DNA from: an uncultured Alphaproteobacteria bacterium
GTDB lineage: Bacteria > Pseudomonadota > Alphaproteobacteria > Caulobacterales > Hyphomonadaceae
Length of the DNA: 21,769 bases
Assembly (NCBI GenBank): GCA_903831485.1
Contig: CAIKXW010000085.1
Span: forward strand, 1-21,769
Direction of reading: 5' to 3'
The notes under the pieces were generated by a model. It searched no databases and had not been told where the DNA came from. It saw nothing but the letters and a program-made list of their open reading frames with translations. Both the position numbers and the translations under genes were made by a program. This document shows positions 1 through 7,797 of this stretch, in pieces. Within the stretch, counting starts at the first letter, position 1. Each line of letters begins with the position of its first letter.

Positions 1-64
1 ATGTCTTCAACGGCGAGGCCAACACAGAGTGGCGCAGCCGAAAAACAAGAAACGGAGACAGAAA

Positions 65-181
65 ATGAACGGTCTGATCAAACAAACGAAGCTCGACGCC
101 ATCAACCAGCTCGGCTCCCTCGCCATCGCCTTCTTCGGCGCCGCCGCCGCCCTCTACATGTTCGTCGGCATGGTCGCCTAG
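65..181 (+). CDS. Small single-pass membrane protein, copy 1 (38 aa)
   Basis: I do not recognise this protein. It is 38 aa: a short polar N-terminus containing GLIK and KL, then a hydrophobic stretch from about residue 16 to the end (LGS..IA.F...AA.LY), which reads as one transmembrane helix with the N-terminus probably inside. A GGAG Shine-Dalgarno sequence sits at 54-57, seven bases before the ATG. The main support for its being real is a second related ORF downstream at 278-409, which shares M1, GLIK, KL, LGS, IA, F, AA and LY at matching spacing (17 identities over the first 31 residues). Codon third positions in the hydrophobic part are mostly C or G, as in neighbouring genes. It could be a small subunit of a membrane complex or a stress miniprotein; I cannot choose between these. 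Confidence 0.65.
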   Translation: MNGLIKQTKLDAINQLGSLAIAFFGAAAALYMFVGMVA

Positions 182-277
182 GCGATCCACTTCCCCCAAG
201 CCTCCCCAGATCCTTCCCGCGGCAAGGCCCGACAGACGGCTCACCCGCGGATCCCGGACCCAGAAAAGAGAAAAACA

Positions 278-409
278 ATGTACGGTCTGATCAAACCCTC
301 GAAACTCGAAAACCTCCACTTCCTGGGTTCCTTCACCATCGCCCTCTTCAGTGTTGCGGCTGTGCTCTACGTGATGACGACGGTCATCGTCAGCGGCGGG
401 GTTGCCTGA
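278..409 (+). CDS. Small single-pass membrane protein, copy 2 (43 aa)
   Basis: This is a paralogue of the miniprotein at 65-181, 43 aa long, with the same start (M.GLIK..KL) followed by a hydrophobic segment at about residues 16-38 and a short tail ending in SGGVA. An AGAG purine run at 267-270 provides a plausible ribosome binding site seven bases before the ATG. The 96 bases separating the copies contain no clear hairpin, so co-transcription is likely, and the strong hairpin at 441-474 would end the transcript. The two copies have diverged most at their C-termini, where copy 2 is five residues longer. The function is unknown; the conserved polar N-terminal motif suggests that part is under selection, perhaps as a contact surface. 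Confidence 0.65.
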   Translation: MYGLIKPSKLENLHFLGSFTIALFSVAAVLYVMTTVIVSGGVA

Positions 410-440
410 ACCTTCCCCGCGGCCTGGCAAGCCAGCCAAA

Positions 441-474
441 AAACCGGCCAGCCGCTCCCCCGGCTGGCCGGTTT
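441..474. terminator. Bidirectional intrinsic terminator
   Basis: A perfect 14-bp inverted repeat (left arm 441-454, loop CTCCCC 455-460, right arm 461-474) is followed by CATTTTT on the plus strand and preceded by a run of A on the plus strand, which becomes a U-run when read on the minus strand. It sits between the plus-strand miniproteins and the end of the minus-strand kinase gene, whose stop codon touches the edge of the stem. It should terminate both convergent transcripts. Confidence 0.9.
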
Positions 475-1025
475 CATTTTTGAGGGGAGGCGAGGAGCTC
501 ATCCACCGCCGCGATCGCAGAAATCAGCCGCTGCTCCGGCTCGCCGGCGATCCGCGTGAAGTGAACCTTGCGTTTCACGAGCTCCGCCTCGCAGGCGAGA
601 TGGAATTTCATGCGATCGGCCGCATCGCCGAAATACCGCACGCCGTCGCGCACCCAGGGAAGGTCGATGTCGCAGAGCAGGTAAAGGTCGGGATAGTCGC
701 TGAAGCGGTCGAACCATTTGTCATGCCCGCCCGCCAGCGTATCCGACCAGACGGCGGTGATGACCGGATCGGTATCCTCGAACAGCACGCGATAGGCCTC
801 GCGCTCGGCCTCGCGTCTAAGCTTCAGATGCCCCTTGGCGATCTTCAACATGTCCTGCTTCGAGCAGGCGCCCTGCCCGTGAATCTCGGTATAGGTCCGC
901 CCATATTCAGGGGCGACCACGGTGCCGAAATGACGTGCGAGCAGGTTGGCCAGCGTCGTCTTGCCCGTCGACTCCGCGCCGAACAGCGTCACGCGCTGCA
1001 GCCTGCCCGTGCTTGCCGCGCTCAT
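474..1025 (-). CDS. NadR-type nicotinamide riboside kinase (AAA family ATPase)
   Basis: This 183-aa P-loop kinase matches the C-terminal ribosylnicotinamide kinase domain of NadR, standing alone without the N-terminal repressor and NMN adenylyltransferase domains. The Walker A motif GAESTGKT is at residues 16-23, close to the N-terminus. The motifs EYGRTY and DTDPV further on are typical of the family. The expected role is ATP-dependent phosphorylation of nicotinamide riboside to NMN in the cytoplasm, trapping the imported nucleoside. Its ATG follows the stop codon of the pnuC transporter gene with no gap (TGA directly followed by ATG on the minus strand), which implies one mRNA and translational coupling. 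The gene ends in the shared terminator at 441-474. A general AAA ATPase label is the safe fallback, but the pnuC neighbour makes the NAD-salvage role very likely. Confidence 0.88.
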   Translation of the reverse strand: MSAASTGRLQRVTLFGAESTGKTTLANLLARHFGTVVAPEYGRTYTEIHGQGACSKQDMLKIAKGHLKLRREAEREAYRVLFEDTDPVITAVWSDTLAGGHDKWFDRFSDYPDLYLLCDIDLPWVRDGVRYFGDAADRMKFHLACEAELVKRKVHFTRIAGEPEQRLISAIAAVDELLASPQK

Positions 1026-1619
1026 TCAGACTTGTCCCCCGGCCCGCTTTCTGGCGCCCACCTGTCCACGCATCTCCCGCCGCCACTCCCACCATCCCCA
1101 GAAGGCGTTGACGAAAAAGAACGCGTAGAGAGCCGTATAAAGCCAGAGTTGCTGGCTCCCATACACGAACACCGAAATTGCATTGATCGCGACCCAGACC
1201 GGCCAGTTTTCGATCCGCTTGAGGCTGAGCAGAAGTTGCGCCACCACGCTCAGCGCCAGAATGGCTGCATCCGGCAGCGCCATCCTTGCGTCGGTCAGGG
1301 TCTCCAGCCCCCAGGCGCCCAGGCCGGCCGCTGCCAGCGCAAGCCCGCAGGCGCCCAGAACCACGACAAGGGGCGTCGACCGGATAGGCGGGGCGCGATT
1401 CTGGTCACCCCGGATCCAGTACCACCAGCCATAAACCAGAGCCGCGACGAAAATCGGCTGCAGCGCGGCGCTCGAGTAGAGGCTCGCCCGCCAGAACACG
1501 AAGAAGCCAAGGCTCACGCCGACCAGTCCCGTCGGGAACTGCCAGAGACTTCGTTTCACAGACAGGATCACCGACAACAGCGTAAACGCCGTCGCTGCAA
1601 TCTCCAGCGGATCGGTCAT
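1026..1619 (-). CDS. pnuC: PnuC-family nicotinamide riboside transporter
   Basis: This 197-aa inner-membrane protein has about seven hydrophobic helices and the Trp/Tyr-rich segments characteristic of PnuC (WQFP.G near residue 28, YGWWYW near residue 66, and a C-terminal FF.N..WG.W.W). PnuC proteins move nicotinamide riboside by facilitated diffusion, with uptake driven by intracellular phosphorylation. That fits the kinase gene immediately downstream. I chose the ATG at 1619 (MTDPLEIAAT) rather than the ATG at 1685, because the extra 22 residues are Gly/Arg-rich and unlike a PnuC start; a GGA purine stretch lies upstream of 1619. The gene diverges from glnD across about 150 bp, which must hold promoters for both, but I could not define them. 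Confidence 0.9.
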   Translation of the reverse strand: MTDPLEIAATAFTLLSVILSVKRSLWQFPTGLVGVSLGFFVFWRASLYSSAALQPIFVAALVYGWWYWIRGDQNRAPPIRSTPLVVVLGACGLALAAAGLGAWGLETLTDARMALPDAAILALSVVAQLLLSLKRIENWPVWVAINAISVFVYGSQQLWLYTALYAFFFVNAFWGWWEWRREMRGQVGARKRAGGQV

Positions 1620-1769
1620 GCCAATTTCCAGCGAGTCCCCGGCTAACCCCGCCGGGAACCTGCCGCGAGCCGAACCAGCCGGCAATGGCTGGCGACAAAG
1701 CGCCCTTCAGCTGCCAACTGTTGCCCCCCCACCTGTTTCATCAACCCAAACAGGGCTAGAGATCGGCGC

Positions 1770-4616
1770 ATGACCGACGCCTTGCCGGCATCCGACATCC
1801 CCAGGGTCAGGACCGGGCCGGTAAAGCCCGGCCCGTGGCGCATTGCGGACATCGTGGACGGCCGCAAGCTGCGCATCCAGCTGACCGCCGCCGCCCTCGA
1901 CAATGGCTCCGACCCGATCGCCCAGCGCAAGCGCGCGCTCGACCTCATCCACGCCGCCCTGTTCCGCGGCCGCATGATCGCGCAAGACCGGCTGGAGGAG
2001 GGCGCGGACGGCCTCGACACGGCCGGGCTGATGTCGGCGGTCATGGATGAGGCGCTGTCGGCGCTCTACGACTTCACCGTCGTCCACATCTTCCGCGCCC
2101 ACAACCCGACCGAGGCCGAGCGCATGGCGGTGGTCGCCGTCGGCGGCTACGGGCGAAACGTGCTGGCGCCATCGTCCGACGTCGACATCCTGTTCGTGCG
2201 CAACCACAAGCAGACGGCGTGGGCCGAGAGCGTCATCGAATACATGCTCTATGCGCTGTGGGACATGGGCCTCAAGGTCGGCCACGCCTTCCGCACGATC
2301 GACGAATGCGTCAAGCTGTCGAAGGAAGACGTGACGATCCGCACGTCGATCCTCGACAAGCGCTTCCTGTTCGGCGACCGCAGCGTCTTCGACAAGCTCA
2401 ACGAGCGTTTCCAGAAGGACGTGATCGCCGGCCGCGGCGCGGAATTCGTCGCCGCCAAGCTGCAGGAGCGCTCCGACCGGCACGCACGCGAGGGCGACTC
2501 ACGCTACCGCGTCGAGCCAAATGTGAAAGACGGCAAGGGCGGCCTGCGCGACCTGCAGACACTGTTCTGGCTCGCCAAGTACATTCATGGTGGAACCAAC
2601 CTGCAGGAGGTTCTCGACAACGCCGCCTTCTCGCCCGCCGACAAGGCGATCTTCATGCGTGAGGCGCGCTTTCTCTGGACCGTGCGCTGCCATCTGCATT
2701 TTCTTACAGGCCGACCCGAAGAGCGTTTGTCATTCGACCTGCAGCCGGAGATGGCGCGGCGCCTCGGCTACACCGAGCGCAACAACGCCACGGCGGTCGA
2801 GCGTTTCATGAAGCGCTATTTTCTTGCAGCCAAGGAAGTCGGCGCGCTTACCCGCATCCTCTGCTCGAAGCTCGAGGTCGAGGAGAAGAAACGCCCGGCC
2901 GGCCTGATGTGGATGAAGGCGCAGGCCTCCGCCAAGCCGATGAAGGAGGAAGGCTTCGCCATGGATGGCGGCCGCCTCACTATCACCAACCCGGATATGT
3001 TTTCCGCCGACACGCGCAAGCTTATGCGCCTGTTCTGGCTCGCCAACGAGCGCCAGGTCGAGATTCACCCCGACGCGATGACGGCTGCCCGACGCTCGCT
3101 CTGGGCCGTCACGCGTCAGGCGCGCACCGACGAGGAATCCCGCGCGATGTTCCTCGACATCGTCGCCGGCAAGAACCATCCCGGCCGCGTGCTTCCGCTG
3201 ATGAACGAGGCGGGCGTGCTCGGGCGCTTCCTGCCGGAATTCGGCCGCATCGTCGGCCAGACCCAGTTCAACATGTACCACCACTTCACCGTGGACGAAC
3301 ACACGCTGATGGCCGTGGTCACCATTCACGACATCGAGCGCGGGCTGGAGAAGCAGCAGCATCCGCTGTCGACCGAGATCTTCCCCAAGATCCTCAACCG
3401 CCGCGCGCTCTACCTCGCCATGCTCCTGCACGACACGGGGAAGGGCAAAGGCGACCAGCAGATCGAAGGCGCCAAGCAGGCGCGGTCGGCGGCCTTGCGC
3501 CTTGGTCTGCCTGAGGACGAAGCCGAACTCATCGCCTGGCTGGTCGGCAACCATCTCGAGATGAGCGACACGGCCCAGCGCCGCGACATCTCCGATCCGC
3601 AGACGATCTCGCGCTTCGCCGAAAAGGTCGGCAACCTCGAACGCCTGCGCCTCTTGCTGATCCTCACCGTCGCCGACATCCGCGCCGTCGGCCCCGGCGT
3701 GTGGAATGGCTGGAAGGGCCAGCTGCTGCGCGATCTCTACTTCTCGACCGAAGCCGCCCTGCGCGGCGGCCGCACCGACGAACACAGCGTTCGCGCGCAA
3801 CTGGCCGAACGCGCCGAACAGGCGCGCAGCGTCCTCTCCGACCGCATCGGCCCGACGCCGCAGCTGGCCGCAGTCGAAGGCGCCTACTGGATCAGCTTCT
3901 CGCCCGAGGCGCAGGCGCGCCATGCCGATGTGCTGGCCCGCGGCGCCGGACAATCGATCATCGTCTCCGCCAGCGTGGACAAGGGCCGCTCCGCCACGGA
4001 GCTTCTCGTGTCGGCGCCCGATCGCCCCGGCCTGTTCGCCGACCTCTGCGCCACGCTCAGCGCTTCCGGCGCCAACATCGTCGCCGCCCATCTTTATGAC
4101 GCAGGCGAGGGCCGCGTGCTCGACATTTTCGACATCCAGGACCTGCGCGGCCTGCCCATGGGCGCTGACCATCCCAACGCGCTCGACAGGCTGATCGCCG
4201 ATCTCAAGCTTGCGGCCGCAGGCGGCGATGGCGTCAAGCGCCCGGGCCGCGCCCCAGCTCCCACGCGGCGTCACGCGGCCTTCATCATCTCGCCGCTCGT
4301 TCGCATCGACCGGCAGGCGTCAGCCGACCATACGGTGATAGAAGTCTCGGGCCGCGACCGTCTCGGCCTGCTGTATGACATCGCGCAGCAGCTGGCGGAT
4401 TCGAACATCTCGATCCGCTCCGCACACGTCGGCGCCTATGGGGAGCGCGTGCATGACGTCTTTTATGTCGAGATGCTGAATGGCGGCACGATGCCGGAAG
4501 AACTCGACGTGGTGCTGACCGAGCGCCTTGTCGAAGTCCTGCGCTCCCACTCGCCGAATGCGCCGCGCATCCCCGCTCACACGCTTGCGCGCGCGCCTGC
4601 CTCCTTCAACCGCTAG
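1770..4616 (+). CDS. glnD: GlnD, bifunctional PII uridylyltransferase/uridylyl-removing enzyme
   Basis: GlnD senses glutamine and uridylylates or deuridylylates PII proteins (GlnB/GlnK), setting glutamine synthetase activity and nitrogen-regulated transcription. The protein has 948 aa, a usual alphaproteobacterial length. The domains are complete. A nucleotidyltransferase site GGYGR...SSDVD lies at residues 125-139. An HD domain contains HH at 504-505 and the HD pair at 554-555 (LHDTGKGK). Two C-terminal ACT domains lie at about 745-820 (APDRPGLFADL) and 856-930 (GRDRLGLLYDI), where glutamine binds. The start ATG opens the reading frame after a weak purine-rich site. murJ follows after 16 bases, so they are probably co-transcribed, an arrangement common in alphaproteobacteria. 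In many relatives mutS precedes glnD; here the divergent pnuC occupies that side. Confidence 0.97.
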   Translation: MTDALPASDIPRVRTGPVKPGPWRIADIVDGRKLRIQLTAAALDNGSDPIAQRKRALDLIHAALFRGRMIAQDRLEEGADGLDTAGLMSAVMDEALSALYDFTVVHIFRAHNPTEAERMAVVAVGGYGRNVLAPSSDVDILFVRNHKQTAWAESVIEYMLYALWDMGLKVGHAFRTIDECVKLSKEDVTIRTSILDKRFLFGDRSVFDKLNERFQKDVIAGRGAEFVAAKLQERSDRHAREGDSRYRVEPNVKDGKGGLRDLQTLFWLAKYIHGGTNLQEVLDNAAFSPADKAIFMREARFLWTVRCHLHFLTGRPEERLSFDLQPEMARRLGYTERNNATAVERFMKRYFLAAKEVGALTRILCSKLEVEEKKRPAGLMWMKAQASAKPMKEEGFAMDGGRLTITNPDMFSADTRKLMRLFWLANERQVEIHPDAMTAARRSLWAVTRQARTDEESRAMFLDIVAGKNHPGRVLPLMNEAGVLGRFLPEFGRIVGQTQFNMYHHFTVDEHTLMAVVTIHDIERGLEKQQHPLSTEIFPKILNRRALYLAMLLHDTGKGKGDQQIEGAKQARSAALRLGLPEDEAELIAWLVGNHLEMSDTAQRRDISDPQTISRFAEKVGNLERLRLLLILTVADIRAVGPGVWNGWKGQLLRDLYFSTEAALRGGRTDEHSVRAQLAERAEQARSVLSDRIGPTPQLAAVEGAYWISFSPEAQARHADVLARGAGQSIIVSASVDKGRSATELLVSAPDRPGLFADLCATLSASGANIVAAHLYDAGEGRVLDIFDIQDLRGLPMGADHPNALDRLIADLKLAAAGGDGVKRPGRAPAPTRRHAAFIISPLVRIDRQASADHTVIEVSGRDRLGLLYDIAQQLADSNISIRSAHVGAYGERVHDVFYVEMLNGGTMPEELDVVLTERLVEVLRSHSPNAPRIPAHTLARAPASFNR

Positions 4617-4632
4617 ACCCGGACACACCCCC

Positions 4633-6225
4633 ATGTCTCTTGCGCGCAACGTGTTCGTGCAGACCTTCTTCACGCTCGGCAGCCGCGTCCTGGGCTTTGC
4701 CCGCGACCTCGCTCTGAATGCGCGGTTCGGCGGGCAGGGGCCGCTGATGGATGCGTGGGCGACAGCGCAGATGCTGCCCAACGTGTTCCGCCGCCTGTTC
4801 GCCGAAGGCGCCTTCGCGCAGGGCTTCGTGCCAGTGTTCGCCGCCGCCCGCGCGCAGGAAGGCCAGGTCGCAGCCGATCGCATGGCCTCGCAGGCGATGG
4901 CCTTCATCATGACGGTGGTGGCGCTCGTCACCATCGGCATCGAAGTCGCCATGCCCTGGATCATGCCCTTCCTGCTGTCGGCTTATGTCGACGATCCCGG
5001 CACGCTGGCGACCGCCACGCTGATGGCGCAGCTGGCGATGCCCTATCTCGTCTTCATGACGCTGGCCGCCCTCCTGTCGGGCGTGCTCAACACGCTGGGC
5101 CGCTTCGCGCTCACGGCGGCGGCGCCGATCATGCTCAATATCTGCACCATCATCCCGCTGCTGATCGCGCCGACCGAACAGCAGGCGGCGGAATGGGCCG
5201 CTGCGGCCGTCGCCATTTCCGGCCTGCTGCAATGCGCACTCCTCTGGTGGGGCGCACGCAAGCTGGGCGTCGACCTGCGGGTCGGGCTCCCGGTTCTGGG
5301 CAAGGGCGTGCGGCGCATGCTGGCGATCGCTGTTCCCGGCGCCATCGCCGGCGGCGCACTGCAGGTATCCTCGCTGGTCACGCAGACGCTGTCGGGCTCG
5401 GACGAAGGCGCGCGCAGCGTGCTCTACAATTCGGATCGCCTCTACCAGCTGCCGCTCGGACTCATTGGCGTAGCAGTGGGCCTCGCCCTCGTGCCGCGCC
5501 TGTCGCGCCATTTTGCCGAGAACGACCAGGCCGGCGCCGCGCGCACGATGGACGACGGCATCGGCCTCTCCATGGCGTTCACGCTGCCCGCCGCGGTGGC
5601 GCTGCTGCTGATGCCCTTCTTCATCATCGACGCCACCGTAACCCGCGGCGCCTTCACCGCGGCCGATGCTCAGCGCACCTCCGAAGTCCTGCGCCAGTTC
5701 GCGTGGGGCGTGCCGGCGTTTGTGCTGGCCAAGGTCCTGACCCCGCCCTTCTTCGCGCGGCAGAAGTCCAAGCGACCGATGCAGTTCTCGCTGATCTCCG
5801 TGGCGATCACGGTAATCGTCGGCGCAGCGCTCTGGTACTGGCTTCCCACGCAGGGCATCGATGGTACGATCGGGCTTGCCGTGGCGACGTCGTTGGGCGC
5901 CTGGGTCAACGTCTTCCTGCTGGCCGGCGCGCTGGCGCGGGAAGGGGCCTACACGATGGGCGCGGCCGTCTGGAAGCGCATGATCCGTCTGATCGGCGCC
6001 AGCGTCATGATGGGCGCCTTTGTCGCCGTCGGCGCCTGGCAGTATCCCTTGCTGGCGGACCTGCTCTGGACCAAGGAAGTCGCCGTCCTCGTGGTGATCG
6101 TTGTAGGTGTCGTGATCTACGGCGTTGCGGCCTTCGTGCTCCGCGCCATCACGCTAGCGGAGATCAAGGGCGCGCTGCGCCGCGAGAAGGGCGTCGCCGG
6201 GGTTCCGTCCGGTGGGGAGGGCTGA
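4633..6225 (+). CDS. murJ: MurJ (MviN) lipid II flippase
   Basis: MurJ is the inner-membrane flippase that exports lipid II for peptidoglycan synthesis. The 530-aa product is strongly hydrophobic, with roughly fourteen predicted helices. It carries family hallmarks: an N-terminal [13 protein letters not shown], then [30 protein letters not shown], and the mid-protein segment with [17 protein letters not shown]. Charged residues within the first helices (Arg and Asp/Glu in these motifs) are those known to line the MurJ cavity. I placed the start at 4633 (MSLARN) because the upstream in-frame ATG at 4528 lies inside glnD and would add 35 unrelated residues. No strong Shine-Dalgarno sequence is visible, which suggests coupling to glnD. 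trpS begins 14 bases after the stop. Confidence 0.96.
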   Translation: MSLARNVFVQTFFTLGSRVLGFARDLALNARFGGQGPLMDAWATAQMLPNVFRRLFAEGAFAQGFVPVFAAARAQEGQVAADRMASQAMAFIMTVVALVTIGIEVAMPWIMPFLLSAYVDDPGTLATATLMAQLAMPYLVFMTLAALLSGVLNTLGRFALTAAAPIMLNICTIIPLLIAPTEQQAAEWAAAAVAISGLLQCALLWWGARKLGVDLRVGLPVLGKGVRRMLAIAVPGAIAGGALQVSSLVTQTLSGSDEGARSVLYNSDRLYQLPLGLIGVAVGLALVPRLSRHFAENDQAGAARTMDDGIGLSMAFTLPAAVALLLMPFFIIDATVTRGAFTAADAQRTSEVLRQFAWGVPAFVLAKVLTPPFFARQKSKRPMQFSLISVAITVIVGAALWYWLPTQGIDGTIGLAVATSLGAWVNVFLLAGALAREGAYTMGAAVWKRMIRLIGASVMMGAFVAVGAWQYPLLADLLWTKEVAVLVVIVVGVVIYGVAAFVLRAITLAEIKGALRREKGVAGVPSGGEG

Positions 6226-6239
6226 TAAGTCCCCGCCCC

Positions 6240-7289
6240 ATGAGCAACGAAAAATCCGATCAGACGCCCGTCGAGTATTCCGGCCCGAAACGCGTCTTCT
6301 CGGGCGTGCAGCCCTCAGGCAGCCTTCATCTCGGCAACTATCTCGGCGCGCTCGTGAAGTTCGTGAAGATGCAGGACGAATACCCCTGCATCTTCTGCGT
6401 CGTCGACCTGCACGCCATAACCGTCCCGCAGGACCCGAAGCTGCTTGCCGCCCAGACCCGGGAGATCGCCGCGGCCTATCTCGCCGCCGGCGTCGACCCT
6501 GCGAAGGCGATCATCTTCGCGCAATCCTCGGTCCCGGCGCATTCGGAACTCGGCTGGATCTTCAACTGCGTCGCCCGCATGGGCTGGGTCGAGCGCATGA
6601 CGCAGTTCAAGGACAAGTCGACAGGCAAGGATGCGGAGAACATCTCGGTCGGCCTGTTCGACTATCCCGTGCTGCAGGCCGCCGACATCCTCGCCTACAA
6701 GGCGACGCACGTGCCGGTCGGCGAAGACCAGAAACAGCATCTCGAACTCAGCCGCGACATCGCCGCCAGGTTCAACCGCGACTTCAGCGCGCCGGGATTC
6801 TTCCCGCTGCCCGAGCCGATCTATCAGGGACCGGGCGCGCGGATCATGTCGCTCAAGGACGGCGCGAAGAAGATGTCGAAGTCGGACCCGTCCGACGCAT
6901 CACGCATCAACCTGCTCGATACTCCGGATGATATCGCGAAGAAGATCAAGCGCGCGACCAGCGACAGCGAGCTGCTACCCTTCGACGTGAAAGGCCTTGA
7001 GGGCAGGGCTGAAGCGGCAAACCTCGTCGGCATCTATGCGGTGCTGAACGGCCAGGGCGAGCAGGACGTGCTCGACGAATTCGGCGGCCATGGCTTCGGC
7101 AAGTTCAAGCCTGCGCTTGCCGATCTCGCCGTGGCGAAGCTCGGCCCTGTCGCCGACACGATGCGCCGCCTGATGGAGGATCCCGCCGAGGTCGATCGGG
7201 TCCTCAAGGATGGCGGCGAACGCGCCAACGCCATCGCCGCCCCCGTGATGGACGAAGTCCGCCGCGTCATCGGATTCTGGCGGCCATGA
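6240..7289 (+). CDS. trpS: Tryptophanyl-tRNA synthetase
   Basis: TrpS charges tRNA-Trp with tryptophan using ATP. The product is 349 aa, the normal bacterial size. The class I signatures are clear: the HIGH-equivalent HLGN at residues 30-33 (in [12 protein letters not shown]) and KMSKS at 211-215. Other family blocks include [24 protein letters not shown] and [13 protein letters not shown], the last binding tryptophan and ATP. The start ATG at 6240 gives the normal N-terminus; a GGGGAGG stretch at 6214-6220 is rather far from it, so initiation may depend on coupling to murJ. The stop codon overlaps the start of the next gene (ATGA), so both are translated from one mRNA. Confidence 0.97.
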   Translation: MSNEKSDQTPVEYSGPKRVFSGVQPSGSLHLGNYLGALVKFVKMQDEYPCIFCVVDLHAITVPQDPKLLAAQTREIAAAYLAAGVDPAKAIIFAQSSVPAHSELGWIFNCVARMGWVERMTQFKDKSTGKDAENISVGLFDYPVLQAADILAYKATHVPVGEDQKQHLELSRDIAARFNRDFSAPGFFPLPEPIYQGPGARIMSLKDGAKKMSKSDPSDASRINLLDTPDDIAKKIKRATSDSELLPFDVKGLEGRAEAANLVGIYAVLNGQGEQDVLDEFGGHGFGKFKPALADLAVAKLGPVADTMRRLMEDPAEVDRVLKDGGERANAIAAPVMDEVRRVIGFWRP

Positions 7290-7708
7290 TGCGCACAGTC
7301 ATCGCCATGGCGTTGATCGCCCTCGCTGTCGCCTGCAGCGGCGGCCAGATCGAAAGCCTCACCGTCGTTGACGCCCAGTACCGTGCGCCGCTGGTCGATG
7401 GCGGGACGGGCGTCGCCTATTTTTTGATCACATCGAACACGGCCGACCGGATAACAGGCGTGTCATCGCCTCTGGCAAAGACTGTCGAAATCCATGAATC
7501 CACCTCCACCGGCGGCATGGCCGGCATGGAGCGACGCGACGCGGTCGAGCTACCGGCCGGAAAAACCGTGATATTCGGCCCCGGTGGCCTCCACCTGATG
7601 GTGATCGAACCGCAGCGCGTAGCCGCGCCTGCCACATTTCCGATTCAAATAACGCTAGAGTCGGGCCGTGTGGAGACGATTTCCTTCGCCGGTGCGCCCG
7701 CGTCGTGA
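7286..7708 (+). CDS. PCu(A)C-family periplasmic copper chaperone, probable lipoprotein
   Basis: This 140-aa exported protein contains the complete PCuAC copper(I) motif: H70, ten residues, M81, twenty-one residues, then H103-x-M105. Family members deliver copper to cytochrome c oxidase assembly in the periplasm. The N-terminus has a short hydrophobic signal ending in AVAC, with Cys17 followed by SGG, so it looks like a lipoprotein rather than a free periplasmic protein; the -3 residue is Ala rather than the more usual Leu, so this is likely but not certain. The ATG at 7286 overlaps the trpS stop by four bases; the next codon is also ATG (7289), so the exact start is ambiguous by one residue. 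No Sco or oxidase genes are nearby, so the partner is not identified here. Confidence 0.88.
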   Translation: MMRTVIAMALIALAVACSGGQIESLTVVDAQYRAPLVDGGTGVAYFLITSNTADRITGVSSPLAKTVEIHESTSTGGMAGMERRDAVELPAGKTVIFGPGGLHLMVIEPQRVAAPATFPIQITLESGRVETISFAGAPAS

Positions 7709-7797
7709 ACGCTACGGTAACGTGGCATAAAGGATTATTGGGTTGAGGTTAACGACAGGCTCATTCAGGGTCTGACTACGCTAGCTGGGGCTGGGCG

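Noticed and set aside
1..483. Plus-strand ORF of 160 codons over the miniprotein region
   Set aside because: It is in a different frame from both miniproteins, is Arg/Pro-rich, and runs through the terminator stem. The paralogous miniprotein frames explain the region better.
402..1646. Long plus-strand ORF of 414 codons opposite the kinase and pnuC
   Set aside because: It is antisense to two well-supported genes, its product is low-complexity Arg/Pro/His-rich, and it crosses the terminator at 441-474.
1620..1769. Riboswitch or sigma-54 promoter in the pnuC-glnD divergent region
   Set aside because: Only a weak 6-bp hairpin (1675-1692) and an off-spacing GG/GC pair were found; no known NAD or thiamine riboswitch core is visible.
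2730..4274. Minus-strand ORF of 514 codons inside glnD
   Set aside because: It is a shadow of the biased codon usage of glnD on the opposite strand and has no family motifs.
4755..6239. N-terminal extension of the trpS frame into murJ, making an apparent 844-aa protein
   Set aside because: The extension is an out-of-frame reading of murJ; the TrpS N-terminus starts normally at 6240.
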